Assembly: GCA_963778465.1 (NCBI GenBank) | Contig: CAVZUK010000003.1 | Coordinates: 992,001 to 1,056,000 of the forward strand | Direction: 5' to 3' | Length of the DNA stretch: 64,000 bases | Source of the DNA: CAVZBW01 sp963778465 | Lineage (GTDB): Bacteria; Actinomycetota; Acidimicrobiia; Acidimicrobiales; RAAP-2 | Program-made: the position numbers and the translations under genes | In this document: positions 52,387-60,795 of the stretch, one piece after another | How positions within the stretch are numbered: the stretch's first letter is position 1 | Layout of the letters: every line of letters begins with the position of its first letter | The notes under the pieces: generated by a model | The model's database searches: none | Told to the model about the DNA's origin: nothing | The model's input: only the letters and a program-made list of their open reading frames with translations

Positions 52387-54909
52387 ATGAGCGCTGTCGC
52401 CCTTGCACCGCGCACCGTCGTTCGTCCTCAGGGAGGCGGCGCACCGGCCCGGCGAGCCGTCGTCCGTTGGGCCTGGCGGCTGCTGCGGAGGGAGTGGCGC
52501 CAGCAGTTCCTGATCCTGGCGCTCATCGTCGTCGCGGTTGCGGCGACCATCGTCGGATCGGCCGTGGCGACGAACACGCCACCCCCCAAGAACGCCGGGT
52601 TCGGCAGTGCGCAAGACGCCGCGAGCTTCACCAGCCTCAATGCCCACGCCGAAGCCGAGATCGCGAGCATCGAACGCCGCTTCGGCCCCGTCGAGGTCAT
52701 CGAGAACCAGACGATGTCCGTCCCGGGTTCCGTCAGTACGTTCCAGTTGCGGGCACAGGAGCCGCACGGACCCTTCAGCGGCCCGATGGTCTCGCTCGTC
52801 TCGGGCCGCTACCCGACCGCGGCGGACGAGGTCGCCGTGACGAGCGGCGTGGCGTCCGAGTTCCACCTGCAGGTCGGAGACCTCTGGAAGGTGGGCGGGG
52901 TCGAGCGTCACGTCGTCGGCACGGTCGAGAACCCCCAGAGCCTCCTCGACGAGTTCGCCCTCGTCCTTCCGGGTCAGGTCACGACGCCGACGCAGGTCAC
53001 GGCGCTCTTCAACGCACCCGGTGTTCCACCCAGCTCGATCGGGTCCAACGTGCAGACGCCGAATTCGGTCGCTCAGTCCAATCCGCTCAATCCCGAGACG
53101 ATCTCCATCGCAGCGATCGCCCTCGGGATGATCCTGATCACCCTCGTCTCCGTCGGCGGCTTCACCGTGCTTGCCCAGCGCCGACTCCGCTCGATCGGGA
53201 TGCTCGAGTCGATCGGCGCCACCGACCGTCACGTCCGCCTCGTCGTTCGGGCGAACGGGACCGCCGTCGGTGTCGTCGGCGCGATCCTGGGCTGCGTCCT
53301 CGGACTGGTGGTCTGGCTCGCCTACCGGCCGAGCCTCGAGCAGAACGTGCACCACACGATCGGGGTGCTGCAGCTCCCGTGGGTGGTCGTCGTCGTGGCC
53401 ATGGTGTTGGGGGTGCTCGCGACCTACGTCGCGGCCTCCCGGCCCGCCAGGGCGATCACCAAGATCCCGATCGTCACGGCGCTCTCGGGCCGTCCGGCGC
53501 CGCCGCGCCAGGTCCGGCGTTCGGCGGTTCCGGGCATCGTCTTCCTGGTCCTCGCCTTCCTGTTGCTTGGCTATGCGGGTGGCACGAACCACGGGAACGG
53601 GAGCGGCGGTAGCCCGGAGCTCCTCCTCGGGATCGTCCTCCTCATCCCCGGGCTCATCCTGCTCGCGCCGTTCTTCCTGGGGCTCGCGGCCCGGGCGGGC
53701 GACCGTGCGCCGATCGCCACACGCCTCGCCCTCCGTGACCTCGCGCGGTACCGGGCCCGCTCGGGATCGGCGCTCGCGGCGATCAGCGTCGGGGTGCTCG
53801 CCGCGGTGGTCGTGATGCTCCTTGCCGCGGCCCGCTACGGGAACGTCCTCGACTATGCGGGACCCAACCTCGCCTCGAACCAGCTCGCGCTCCACGCCAA
53901 CGAGCCACCGCCGGCCGGATCGGTCGTCTTCGGCCCGAACGGCCGGCATGTCGCCCAGGCGCCCACGACACCCCCTCCGAGCCCCACGGAGCTGGCCAGC
54001 CAGGCCGGCGGCATCGCCAAGGGTCTGGGTGCACAGCTCATCGCCCTCCGGACGCCCAATGCCAGCCTGGACGGCACGCAAGGGGGCCGGAGCTGGAACG
54101 GGGCCATCTACGTCGCCACCCCGCAGCTGCTCCACGCCTTCGGGATCACGGAGTCCGAGATCGATCCGAACGCGGACGTCTTGAGCTCGCGCCCCGGGCT
54201 GTCCGGGTACTCCGGCCTCCAGTTCGACTACGGCGGGGGTGGCAAGGGTGGGCCGAGCGGGTCGGGCTGCAGTGCCGCGACTCAGTGCCTCCCCGATCCG
54301 GTCATCCAGGAGGTCGGCGCGTTGCCGACCGGCACGTCGGCGCCGAACACGGTGATCACGGAGCACGCCATGCATGAGTTCCACGTCGGGGAGAGCACTC
54401 AGGACTGGCTGGTGCAGGGAAGCCAACCCTTCACGGCGGCCCAGATCAGCAGCGCTCAGCTCGCCGCATCCCGCACGCAGCTCTCGGTCGAGTCCAAGAA
54501 CGACCAGCCGACGTCGTCCGCGGTCATCTCCACCGCGACGCTCTTCGGGTTCGTGATCGCGCTCGGCGTGCTCGGGATGTCCGTGGGCCTCGTGCGGAGC
54601 GAGACGGCGGGCGACCTTCGCACGCTCGCCGCGACCGGGGCGAGCAGCTTCACCCGCCGAGCGCTGACCGCGGTCACGGCGGGCGCTCTCGGGTTCCTCG
54701 GGGCGCTCCTCGGCACCTTGGGCGGTTACGTCGGCACGATCGGGTGGTTGCGGAGCAACTCACTCAACGGCGGGATCTCTGCTCTCGGCAACGTGCCGGT
54801 CGGCAACCTGTTGCTCCTCCTGCTCGGCATGCCTGCGCTCGCGGCGATCGTCGGCTGGCTGTTCGCGGGGCGTGAACCCGCAGCGATGGCGCACCAGCCG
54901 ATCGAGTGA
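52387..54909 (+). CDS. FtsX-like (MacB-type) permease
   Basis: The ATG at 52387 follows GGAGGAGC. The 840-residue protein begins with a cytoplasmic tail and one membrane helix (WRQQFLILALIVVAVAATIVGSAV), a large extracellular domain, then a first FtsX block of helices from about residue 238 (ISIAAIALGMILITLVSVGGF, VVGAILGCVLGLVVWLA, WVVVVVAMVLGVLATYVA), two more near 385-430, another extracellular domain, and a final FtsX block near 715-830 (VISTATLFGFVIALGVLGMSVG, AVTAGALGFLGALLGTLGGYVG, LLLLLLGMPALAAIVGWLF). Two FtsX domains in one chain are typical of actinobacterial lipid or drug exporters of this type. It is controlled with ATPase 2 by the PadR-type operator upstream. Confidence 0.85.
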   Translation: MSAVALAPRTVVRPQGGGAPARRAVVRWAWRLLRREWRQQFLILALIVVAVAATIVGSAVATNTPPPKNAGFGSAQDAASFTSLNAHAEAEIASIERRFGPVEVIENQTMSVPGSVSTFQLRAQEPHGPFSGPMVSLVSGRYPTAADEVAVTSGVASEFHLQVGDLWKVGGVERHVVGTVENPQSLLDEFALVLPGQVTTPTQVTALFNAPGVPPSSIGSNVQTPNSVAQSNPLNPETISIAAIALGMILITLVSVGGFTVLAQRRLRSIGMLESIGATDRHVRLVVRANGTAVGVVGAILGCVLGLVVWLAYRPSLEQNVHHTIGVLQLPWVVVVVAMVLGVLATYVAASRPARAITKIPIVTALSGRPAPPRQVRRSAVPGIVFLVLAFLLLGYAGGTNHGNGSGGSPELLLGIVLLIPGLILLAPFFLGLAARAGDRAPIATRLALRDLARYRARSGSALAAISVGVLAAVVVMLLAAARYGNVLDYAGPNLASNQLALHANEPPPAGSVVFGPNGRHVAQAPTTPPPSPTELASQAGGIAKGLGAQLIALRTPNASLDGTQGGRSWNGAIYVATPQLLHAFGITESEIDPNADVLSSRPGLSGYSGLQFDYGGGGKGGPSGSGCSAATQCLPDPVIQEVGALPTGTSAPNTVITEHAMHEFHVGESTQDWLVQGSQPFTAAQISSAQLAASRTQLSVESKNDQPTSSAVISTATLFGFVIALGVLGMSVGLVRSETAGDLRTLAATGASSFTRRALTAVTAGALGFLGALLGTLGGYVGTIGWLRSNSLNGGISALGNVPVGNLLLLLLGMPALAAIVGWLFAGREPAAMAHQPIE

Positions 54910-54920
54910 CCTGACACGCT

Positions 54921-54979
54921 CCGCCTTCGATCAGGAACCTCTGCGAGGTTCCGCTTCGATCAGGAACCTCTCCGAGTGC
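54921..54979. repeat. 29-bp-period direct duplication at the 3' end of the methyltransferase gene
   Basis: CTTCGATCAGGAACCTCT occurs from 54925 and again from 54954. The two copies, each about 26 bp with small differences, lie around the methyltransferase stop codon. The second copy encodes RFLIEAE of the minus-strand gene; the first copy is in a shifted frame and supplies the stop after RRGS. Confidence 0.8.
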
Positions 54980-55728
54980 GAGACGAAGGATCCGTCTCGC
55001 ATGATGATCCGGTGAAGCTCGGCGAGGCCGTCCCGGTAGCGGTCCACGCTGAAGTCGGGGACCGCCCAGATGACCTTCCGCAGGAAGTAGACGACGGCAC
55101 CCACGTCGAAGAACTCGACGCGCAGGGTCTCCGACCGAAGGTCTACAACCACCAAACCGGCGTCCTCCGCCTCCTGTCGAGCTCGCTCCGGGCTCCGCGA
55201 GTCCGACACCGGTTGTGGGCCCATGAGGAACTCCGCGAGCTCCCGGTTTGATCCCGCGCCGATGTGCTGGGCGAAATAGCGGCCACCCGGTCGCAGCACC
55301 CGAGCGACCTCGTCCCACCTGGTCACCGTCGGATGGCGGCTGAGCACGAGCGCGAAGGAGCCCTCGTCAAAGGGCAGGTCTCCCGGATCCAGCAGCTCGA
55401 ATACGGACGCCCCCAGCGGCGCAAGCCGTCTGCGTGCCAACACGAGGTTGGGAGCCCATCCCTCCGTGGCTGCTGCCCGCGGAGGTTGGGGATCGACCTG
55501 GCCCAGCACCTCGGCAAAGACTTCTCCGCCGCCGGTCTGGATGTCGAGGACGGACGGTGCCCGGCGGAGCCGCTCGGTGGCGCCCCGGCTGTAGCCCCAC
55601 GACGGCCGCTCCTCGGTGGCCCGTCCGTCGAGCCACGAGAAGTCCCAGCCATCGACCGGGGCTTCCTCGCCCTCCGCCAACAGCCCCTCGAACGTCGAAT
55701 CCCCGGATCGACCGGACACGTCGCTCAT
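54931..55728 (-). CDS. SAM-dependent class I methyltransferase
   Basis: This 265-residue protein has APSVLDIQTGGGEVFAEVLGQ (motif I, here with D-x-Q-T-G-G-G), ASVFELLDPGDLPFDEGSFALVLSRH (motif post II/III, with the F-D-x-x-x-F-A pattern), VARVLRPGGRYFAQHIG and a C-terminal FFLRKVIWAVPDF region. It therefore looks like a small-molecule O- or C-methyltransferase. It is third in the minus-strand operon P450, TetR, methyltransferase, with a 9-bp gap before it. The 3' end lies in a 29-bp duplication that sets its last four residues, RRGS. Confidence 0.75.
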   Translation of the reverse strand: MSDVSGRSGDSTFEGLLAEGEEAPVDGWDFSWLDGRATEERPSWGYSRGATERLRRAPSVLDIQTGGGEVFAEVLGQVDPQPPRAAATEGWAPNLVLARRRLAPLGASVFELLDPGDLPFDEGSFALVLSRHPTVTRWDEVARVLRPGGRYFAQHIGAGSNRELAEFLMGPQPVSDSRSPERARQEAEDAGLVVVDLRSETLRVEFFDVGAVVYFLRKVIWAVPDFSVDRYRDGLAELHRIIMRDGSFVSHSERFLIEAEPRRGS

Positions 55729-55737
55729 GCCGCAGCC

Positions 55738-56388
55738 TCAACCCGTGCGGGCCGGACCCGGCGGTCGCCCGTTCGACACGGCGTCGGCAATCAGCCCGAT
55801 CACCCAGGTCGCCGCGTCGATGGCCGCGGCACGGTCGAGCTGCCAGTCGCCGACCAAACGCTCGTAGGTCGCCACGCTCCAGAGGACGTCGAGCGTCGCT
55901 GCGGCGATCCTCCGGTCCGTCTCGCGCCAACCCTCGGCATGGTCGGCGATCGCCGCGAGGAGCGCGTCCCTCTGACGCTCGTTGGCGTCGACGAGGGTCG
56001 GGTCGAGCGCAGGGCGTGACTCGAGCGGGTAGGTCGAGACGTGCTCGAAGATGCGGGCCGTCACTTGGGCGACGTCCTCGAGACGCATCGTGTCGAGCGC
56101 GATGCCGGCCTGCTCCTCCAGGTGGTGCATCACGGCGTCCCGCAGACCGCGCTCGTTGCCGAAGTGTCGGTAGACGGTGCGCTCGCTCACGCCCGCCCGG
56201 TCGGCGACGGCCCGCATCGTCAACCCTCGCCAGTCGCGGACCGGCCCGCCGTGGAGGAGGTCAGAGGCCGCCCGGACGATCCGCTCGCGGGTTCCGGCCG
56301 CCTGCTCTCGCCGCGCCCTGCCGTCGTAGCGGCGCCGGGATCGCATGACCTCGCTCGACTCTTGCCCGGACGCGCTCACGGCGCCCAT
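55738..56388 (-). CDS. TetR/AcrR-family transcriptional regulator
   Basis: This 216-residue protein has an N-terminal helix-turn-helix at about residues 32-80 (ERIVRAASDLLHGGPVRDWRGLTMRAVADRAGVSERTVYRHFGNERGL), then helices with a C-terminal VLWSVATYERLVGDWQLDR segment. It lies 13 bp after the P450 stop, so it is co-transcribed with it. The perfect inverted repeat at 57616-57642, 20 bp upstream of the P450 start, is its most likely operator. The P450, methyltransferase and the divergent catabolic operon would then share its control. Confidence 0.85.
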   Translation of the reverse strand: MGAVSASGQESSEVMRSRRRYDGRARREQAAGTRERIVRAASDLLHGGPVRDWRGLTMRAVADRAGVSERTVYRHFGNERGLRDAVMHHLEEQAGIALDTMRLEDVAQVTARIFEHVSTYPLESRPALDPTLVDANERQRDALLAAIADHAEGWRETDRRIAAATLDVLWSVATYERLVGDWQLDRAAAIDAATWVIGLIADAVSNGRPPGPARTG

Positions 56389-56401
56389 CTTGCTATCCCC
56401 A

Positions 56402-57595
56402 TCAGGGCGTGAACACCGGGAGCCTCTCCCAGCCTCGCACGGTCGAGGTCGGCGAGAGGCGGCAGCCTTCCATGTCGACCTCCCAGGAGGGAAAGCGAGC
56501 CAGGAGCTCTTCGAGGGTCACGCGTGCCTCGAGGCGAGCGAGCGCGGACCCCATGCAGAAGTGGGCGCCGTGACCGAACGTGAGGTGCTGGTTAGCCGTC
56601 CGGTGGATGTCGAAGCAGTCGCCGTCGCGGAACTGGCGGTCGTCGCGGTTTGCCGACCCGACGAGGAACAGGATCGCCGCACCCTCGGGGACGGTCTCGC
56701 CCTGGATCTCGACGTCGCGGGCCACGTACCGGCCCACGTGCGGCGCAACCGACTCGAACCGAAGGAGCTCCTCGATCGCCCCGGGGATCAGCGAGGGATC
56801 CTCGACGAGCTCGCGGCGTTGCTCGGGGTGTTCCGCCAACAGCTTGCCGGCCCACCCGATCAGGCGCGTGGTCGTCTCGTTGCCGGCGCCGGCGACCACG
56901 TTGACGTACGTGAGGACCTCGTCCCGCGTCAGGTGGCGTACCGTCCCGGTCTCGTCGGCAAACTCGGCCTGCAACAGCTCGGTCATGATGTCGTCCGAGG
57001 GGTGCTCGGCCCGCCAGTCGATGTACTCGGCGAACATCGATCCGTCGGCGAACCGCTCCTCGTTGACCTTCATCGGCTTCCCGACCTCGGTGCGGAGGGT
57101 GGCGTCGACGTGATCGCGGATGGACTCCTGGTCCGCCTCGGGGATGCCGAGCAACATGCCGATCGTCCACATCGGGACCAAGGCGCCGATGTCGGCGATG
57201 AAGTCGAACCGGCCGACGCCGACGAGCGGGTCGAGGCTGCGGGCACAGAGGGACCGGATCTTGTCCTCGAGCTCGGCCACGCGCCGCGGCGTGAAGGCCC
57301 GGGAGAGCAGCCGGCGGTGGATGGTGTGGGTCGGAGGGTCCTCGAAGATCACCACTCCGGGTGGCATTTCGATGTTCGCCTTGATGAGCTCGAGGATGCC
57401 CCCGCGTCCGGAGATGAAGATCTCCCGGTTCTGGAGCCCGTGTTCGACGTCGTCGTAGCGGCTCGCCGCGTAGAAGTCGTAGGGCTCGTTGTAATAGAGA
57501 GGCGCTTCCTCCCGCAGCCGCCGGTAGACGGGATACGGGTCGGCGTTGATGTCGGCGTCGTACGGGTCGTAGTAGACGCTGCTCGGGTTGCTCAT
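56402..57595 (-). CDS. cytochrome P450
   Basis: This 397-residue P450 is of bacterial class I soluble type. The I-helix is VVAGAGNETTTRLIG near residue 235 (family A-G-x-(D/E)-T-T), the ExxR is ELLRFESV near 281, and the heme loop FGHGAHFCMGSALARLEARVTL is near 348 with the Cys ligand in F-G-x-G-x-H-x-C-x-G. No redox partner is seen in the window. It starts at the head of the operon with TetR and methyltransferase. The ATG lies 20 bp from the 10-bp-arm inverted repeat. Its substrate is unknown, though P450s in such settings hydroxylate terpenes, steroids or aromatic acids. Confidence 0.9.
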   Translation of the reverse strand: MSNPSSVYYDPYDADINADPYPVYRRLREEAPLYYNEPYDFYAASRYDDVEHGLQNREIFISGRGGILELIKANIEMPPGVVIFEDPPTHTIHRRLLSRAFTPRRVAELEDKIRSLCARSLDPLVGVGRFDFIADIGALVPMWTIGMLLGIPEADQESIRDHVDATLRTEVGKPMKVNEERFADGSMFAEYIDWRAEHPSDDIMTELLQAEFADETGTVRHLTRDEVLTYVNVVAGAGNETTTRLIGWAGKLLAEHPEQRRELVEDPSLIPGAIEELLRFESVAPHVGRYVARDVEIQGETVPEGAAILFLVGSANRDDRQFRDGDCFDIHRTANQHLTFGHGAHFCMGSALARLEARVTLEELLARFPSWEVDMEGCRLSPTSTVRGWERLPVFTP

Positions 57596-57615
57596 CTGCG
57601 GGCCGCCCCTTCGGT

Positions 57616-57642
57616 ATTTGGTGTCGGACTATGACACCAAAT
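57616..57642. promoter_or_regulatory. perfect inverted repeat ATTTGGTGTC-N7-GACACCAAAT, candidate TetR operator
   Basis: Both 10-bp arms are identical in inverse orientation, with the spacer GGACTAT. The site is 20 bp from the P450 start codon, where it would overlap its promoter. A symmetric 27-bp site is of the size bound by TetR dimers. Confidence 0.8.
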
Positions 57643-57714
57643 GTGGCACCGCTGGTCAAGTCCCTCGCACCCCGGGGCCCGCCACCGGGCAGTCTCCGAC
57701 CCACCTGCCCTATA

Positions 57715-57732
57715 ATTGACGTCGATGTCAAT
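57715..57732. promoter_or_regulatory. second palindrome ATTGAC-N6-GTCAAT before the amidohydrolase operon
   Basis: Six-base arms at 57715-57720 and 57727-57732 flank GTCGAT. TTGACGTCGATGTCAA is a typical TetR-family site. It is 190 bp from the amidohydrolase start and differs in sequence from the 57616 site, so a second regulator may act here. Confidence 0.55.
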
Positions 57733-57851
57733 CCTGTCCGCGGTCGGGTGACGATTCCCACCTCCGGGTGCAGGTCGTCCAGTACCGCGGGGCGTGGCCC
57801 GGATGTGACCCGGGTATCAGCCAAGCACCAACATCAATCACCAAGATGAAG

Positions 57852-57910
57852 CAGGAGTCCGGCACAACGGATCAGGAGTCCGGCACAACGGATCAGGAGT
57901 CCGGCACAAC
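57852..57910. repeat. three tandem copies of a 21-bp unit just before the amidohydrolase gene
   Basis: The unit CAGGAGTCCGGCACAACGGAT lies at 57852-57872 and 57873-57893, with a third 17-bp copy at 57894-57910. Each holds an AGGAG. They end two bases before AAGGAGGGGCC, the real SD of the 57926 gene. The rest of the 57596-57925 gap shows the two palindromes and no gene. Confidence 0.85.
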
Positions 57911-57925
57911 AAGGAGGGGCCAGGC

Positions 57926-59122
57926 ATGCCGTCGAGAGAGCTCGATTTCCCGGTGTTCGACGCCGACAACCACATGTACGAGACCACCGAGGCCTTCACC
58001 AAGTACCTGCCCAAGGAGTACGAGGGCCTCATCAAGTACGTGGAGGTGAAGGGCCGGACCAAGATCGCGGTCAAGAACAAGATCAGCGAGTACATCCCCA
58101 ACCCCACCTTCGAGGTGGTGGCCGCCCCCGGGGCCCAGGAGGAGTTCTTCAAGCACGGCAACCCCGACGGCAAGTCCCGAAGGGAGATCTTGGGCCGTGG
58201 GGTCCGGGCCCTGCCGGGCTTCAAAGACCCCGACGCCCGGATCAAGCTCATGGACGAGCTCGGCATCGACCGGGCCCTCATGTGGCCCACCTTGGCCAGC
58301 CTCCTAGAAGAGCGCATCCACGACGACCCCCCGGCCGTCCTGGCCGTCATCCACGCCTTGAACGAGTGGATGGTCGAGCACTGGAGCTTCAACTACGAGG
58401 GGCGGATCTTCCCCACCCCGGTCATCAACCTCGGGACCTTGGACGGCGCCTTGGAAGAGCTCGACTACGTGCTCGACCACGGGGCCCGGGTCATCTTGGT
58501 CCGCCCGGCCCCGGCCTGGGGCTACCTCGGCCCCCGCAGCCCGGCCCTGCCCGAGTTCGACCCCTTCTGGTCACGGGTCCAAGAGGCCGGGATCCTGGTC
58601 GGCATGCACGCCAGCGACAGCGGCTACCAGCGCTTCACCAACGAGTGGGAGGGGGTGCGCGACGGCGAGATGCTCCCCTTCAAGGGGATCTCGGGCTTCC
58701 AGGCCATCATCGGCCACCAGAGCCGGCCCATCATCGACACCGTGGCCTCGCTCATCGGCCACGGCCTGTGCACGCGCTTTCCGAAGCTGCGCTTCGCCCC
58801 GGTCGAGAACGGCAGCAACTGGGTGCGCCCCATCGTGAGCGACATGGAGTACGCCTGGCACCACACCCCGAACGCCTTCGAGGAGAACCCCGTCGAGGTG
58901 TTCAAGCGCAACATCTACGTCCACCCCTTCCACGAGGAGGACCCCCGCAGCCTGATCGAGCTGCTCGGCACCGACCGGGTGCTCTTCGGCTCGGACTACC
59001 CCCACCCCGAGGGCATGGCCGACCCCATCACCTTCGTCGACGAGCTCACCTTCTTGGACAAGGACGAGCAGGCCAAGGTCATGGGCGGCAACCTGGCCAA
59101 GCTGATGGGAGTGGCCGCCTGA
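57926..59122 (+). CDS. amidohydrolase-2 family protein
   Basis: The ATG at 57926 follows AAGGAGG, a near-perfect SD. The 398-residue protein starts with DADNHMYETTEAF (metal pair Asp14-x-His16), and has GMHASDSGYQRFTNEWEG (mid-barrel His), GLCTRFPKLRFAPVENGSNWVRP and LFGSDYPHPEGMADP (final Asp near residue 354). It is of the same subgroup as the 44689 protein. Codons are strongly biased: Ala is almost always GCC, Lys AAG and Pro CCC, more so than in neighbouring genes, suggesting high expression or a separate origin. It heads the operon ligase, two acyl-CoA dehydrogenases and SDRs. Confidence 0.8.
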   Translation: MPSRELDFPVFDADNHMYETTEAFTKYLPKEYEGLIKYVEVKGRTKIAVKNKISEYIPNPTFEVVAAPGAQEEFFKHGNPDGKSRREILGRGVRALPGFKDPDARIKLMDELGIDRALMWPTLASLLEERIHDDPPAVLAVIHALNEWMVEHWSFNYEGRIFPTPVINLGTLDGALEELDYVLDHGARVILVRPAPAWGYLGPRSPALPEFDPFWSRVQEAGILVGMHASDSGYQRFTNEWEGVRDGEMLPFKGISGFQAIIGHQSRPIIDTVASLIGHGLCTRFPKLRFAPVENGSNWVRPIVSDMEYAWHHTPNAFEENPVEVFKRNIYVHPFHEEDPRSLIELLGTDRVLFGSDYPHPEGMADPITFVDELTFLDKDEQAKVMGGNLAKLMGVAA

Positions 59123-59160
59123 GCCGCCCGAGGAGGCGGCGACCCACTTAGGGGGCAGAG

Positions 59161-60702
59161 ATGCGCCCTCTCGTCCAGACGGTCAGTCAGTGTCTGGACG
59201 ACGTCCTCGAGACTGAACCGGACCGGCTGGCGGTAATCGACGATGCCGCGAGCCTGACGTACGCCGAGCTCGATGCTGCCGCGAACGAGGCGGCCGCCGC
59301 ATTGGCGCAACGAGGTGTCCGCTCCGGAGACCGCGTGGCGGTGTGCCTTCCGAACGGGATCGACATCGTCGTCGCGTTTCACGCCACCATGCGCCTCGGG
59401 GCCATATGGGTGGGAGTCAACCGATCGCTGGCTGCCGTGGAGAAGGGCAACCTCCTGTCCATGACGCAGCCAAGGGTCCTCTTCACCGAGCAGGCGGCCA
59501 TCGCGGGAGGGGTCAGTGACTGGCCGACGATCGTGGCCGGCTCGGTCCGGGGGTCGGACAGTTGGCAGGGGGAGGTGGCGTCGTGCGCCGGGGCATCTCG
59601 ACCGGGCCTTCCCGACCCGGATGCTCCGGCGGCGATCGCCTTCACGAGCGGCACCACCGGCCTCCCCAAGGGGATCGTTCACTCGCAGAGGAACCTTCTC
59701 TTGCCCGCGGCTTCGATCGGGATCAGTCGTCACTACGACTCGACGCTGCGCAAAGGCGATTGCCTGCCACTTACGATCCTCAACCTCCAGGTCCTCACCA
59801 CCCTCCTGACCAGCGCGGTCGGCGGTTGCAGCGTGCTGACCGATCGACGCGACGCACGCGGCGTGTCCGAGTGGATCGCTCGCCAGCGTGTGACCGTGTG
59901 GAACGGGGTGCCGGCGCAGCTCTACACGCTCGCACACGACCCGGAGATCGGGGCTTCCCTCCTGTCGAGCCTTCACGAAGCATGGACCGGAGGAGCTGCG
60001 TGTCCTCCCGAATTGCTCGATGCGTTCTCCTCGAAGTTCGGGGTGCCCTTGTGCCAGACCTACGGACAGACAGAGGCCCCGACCGTCATCACCATGGATC
60101 CGGCGTCTGAGCCTCCCGTGGAGGGTTCGAGCGGGACGGCGTTGCCGCACCTCGACGTCTGGACGGCCGACGACGAGGGCAACAAGCTCCCCGCGGGCGA
60201 GACCGGGGAGATCTGTGTCAGCGCGATCGAGGAGGGACCCTGGGCAGGTATCTATACCCCGATGCTCGGCCTCTGGCGGGACCAGCGACTGGAGCGCGGC
60301 ACGGACACGTTGCTGCGGACCGGAGACCTCGGCGTCGTCGACGCGGACGGTCGCCTCTTCGTCCTGGAGCGCAAGGACACGTTGATAATTCGCGGTGGCG
60401 CCAACGTCTATCCGGCCGAGGTCGAACGTGTGCTCGACAGCCTGACCGGCGTGAGGTCGAGCGTGGTGTTGGGTCTTCCCGACGATCGTCTGGGACAACG
60501 GGTCGTCGCTTGCGTCGAACCCCAGCCCGGGACCGAGATCGACGGGGACTGGCTGCGGGGTCAATGTGCGCCCCTTCTGGCCCGTTACAAGATCCCCGAA
60601 CAGATCAAAGTGATCGATCGGCTGCCCCGCAACGAGATGGGCAAAGTCCAACGGGCTCTTCTACGGGACCTCCTGGACAGCCGCGACACCAAGGCCCTCT
60701 GA
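59161..60702 (+). CDS. AMP-binding acyl-CoA synthetase
   Basis: This 513-residue enzyme has motif A3 FTSGTTGLPKGIVHSQRN near residue 163, motif A5 QTYGQTEAPTVITMD near 300, the hinge LFVLERKDTLIIRGGANVYPAEVERVLD near 400, and the catalytic Lys in NEMGKVQRALL near 500. All are complete. It follows the amidohydrolase by 39 bp and precedes the acyl-CoA dehydrogenase pair, so it would make the CoA ester that they oxidise. The first ATG after GGGGG is used. Confidence 0.9.
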   Translation: MRPLVQTVSQCLDDVLETEPDRLAVIDDAASLTYAELDAAANEAAAALAQRGVRSGDRVAVCLPNGIDIVVAFHATMRLGAIWVGVNRSLAAVEKGNLLSMTQPRVLFTEQAAIAGGVSDWPTIVAGSVRGSDSWQGEVASCAGASRPGLPDPDAPAAIAFTSGTTGLPKGIVHSQRNLLLPAASIGISRHYDSTLRKGDCLPLTILNLQVLTTLLTSAVGGCSVLTDRRDARGVSEWIARQRVTVWNGVPAQLYTLAHDPEIGASLLSSLHEAWTGGAACPPELLDAFSSKFGVPLCQTYGQTEAPTVITMDPASEPPVEGSSGTALPHLDVWTADDEGNKLPAGETGEICVSAIEEGPWAGIYTPMLGLWRDQRLERGTDTLLRTGDLGVVDADGRLFVLERKDTLIIRGGANVYPAEVERVLDSLTGVRSSVVLGLPDDRLGQRVVACVEPQPGTEIDGDWLRGQCAPLLARYKIPEQIKVIDRLPRNEMGKVQRALLRDLLDSRDTKAL

Positions 60703-60795
60703 ACGGGCTCCACCGGAGGGCTCGACACGAGGCCCAGCCGTACGCCTGGATAGCCTATGGGTCGCAGGGGCGGCGGTCGGATGCGAGGCAACCGG

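Noticed and set aside
57846..57926. Leader peptide encoded through the 21-bp repeats
   Set aside because: The reading frame overlaps the amidohydrolase start and has no SD of its own; kept only as a remark in the repeat finding.
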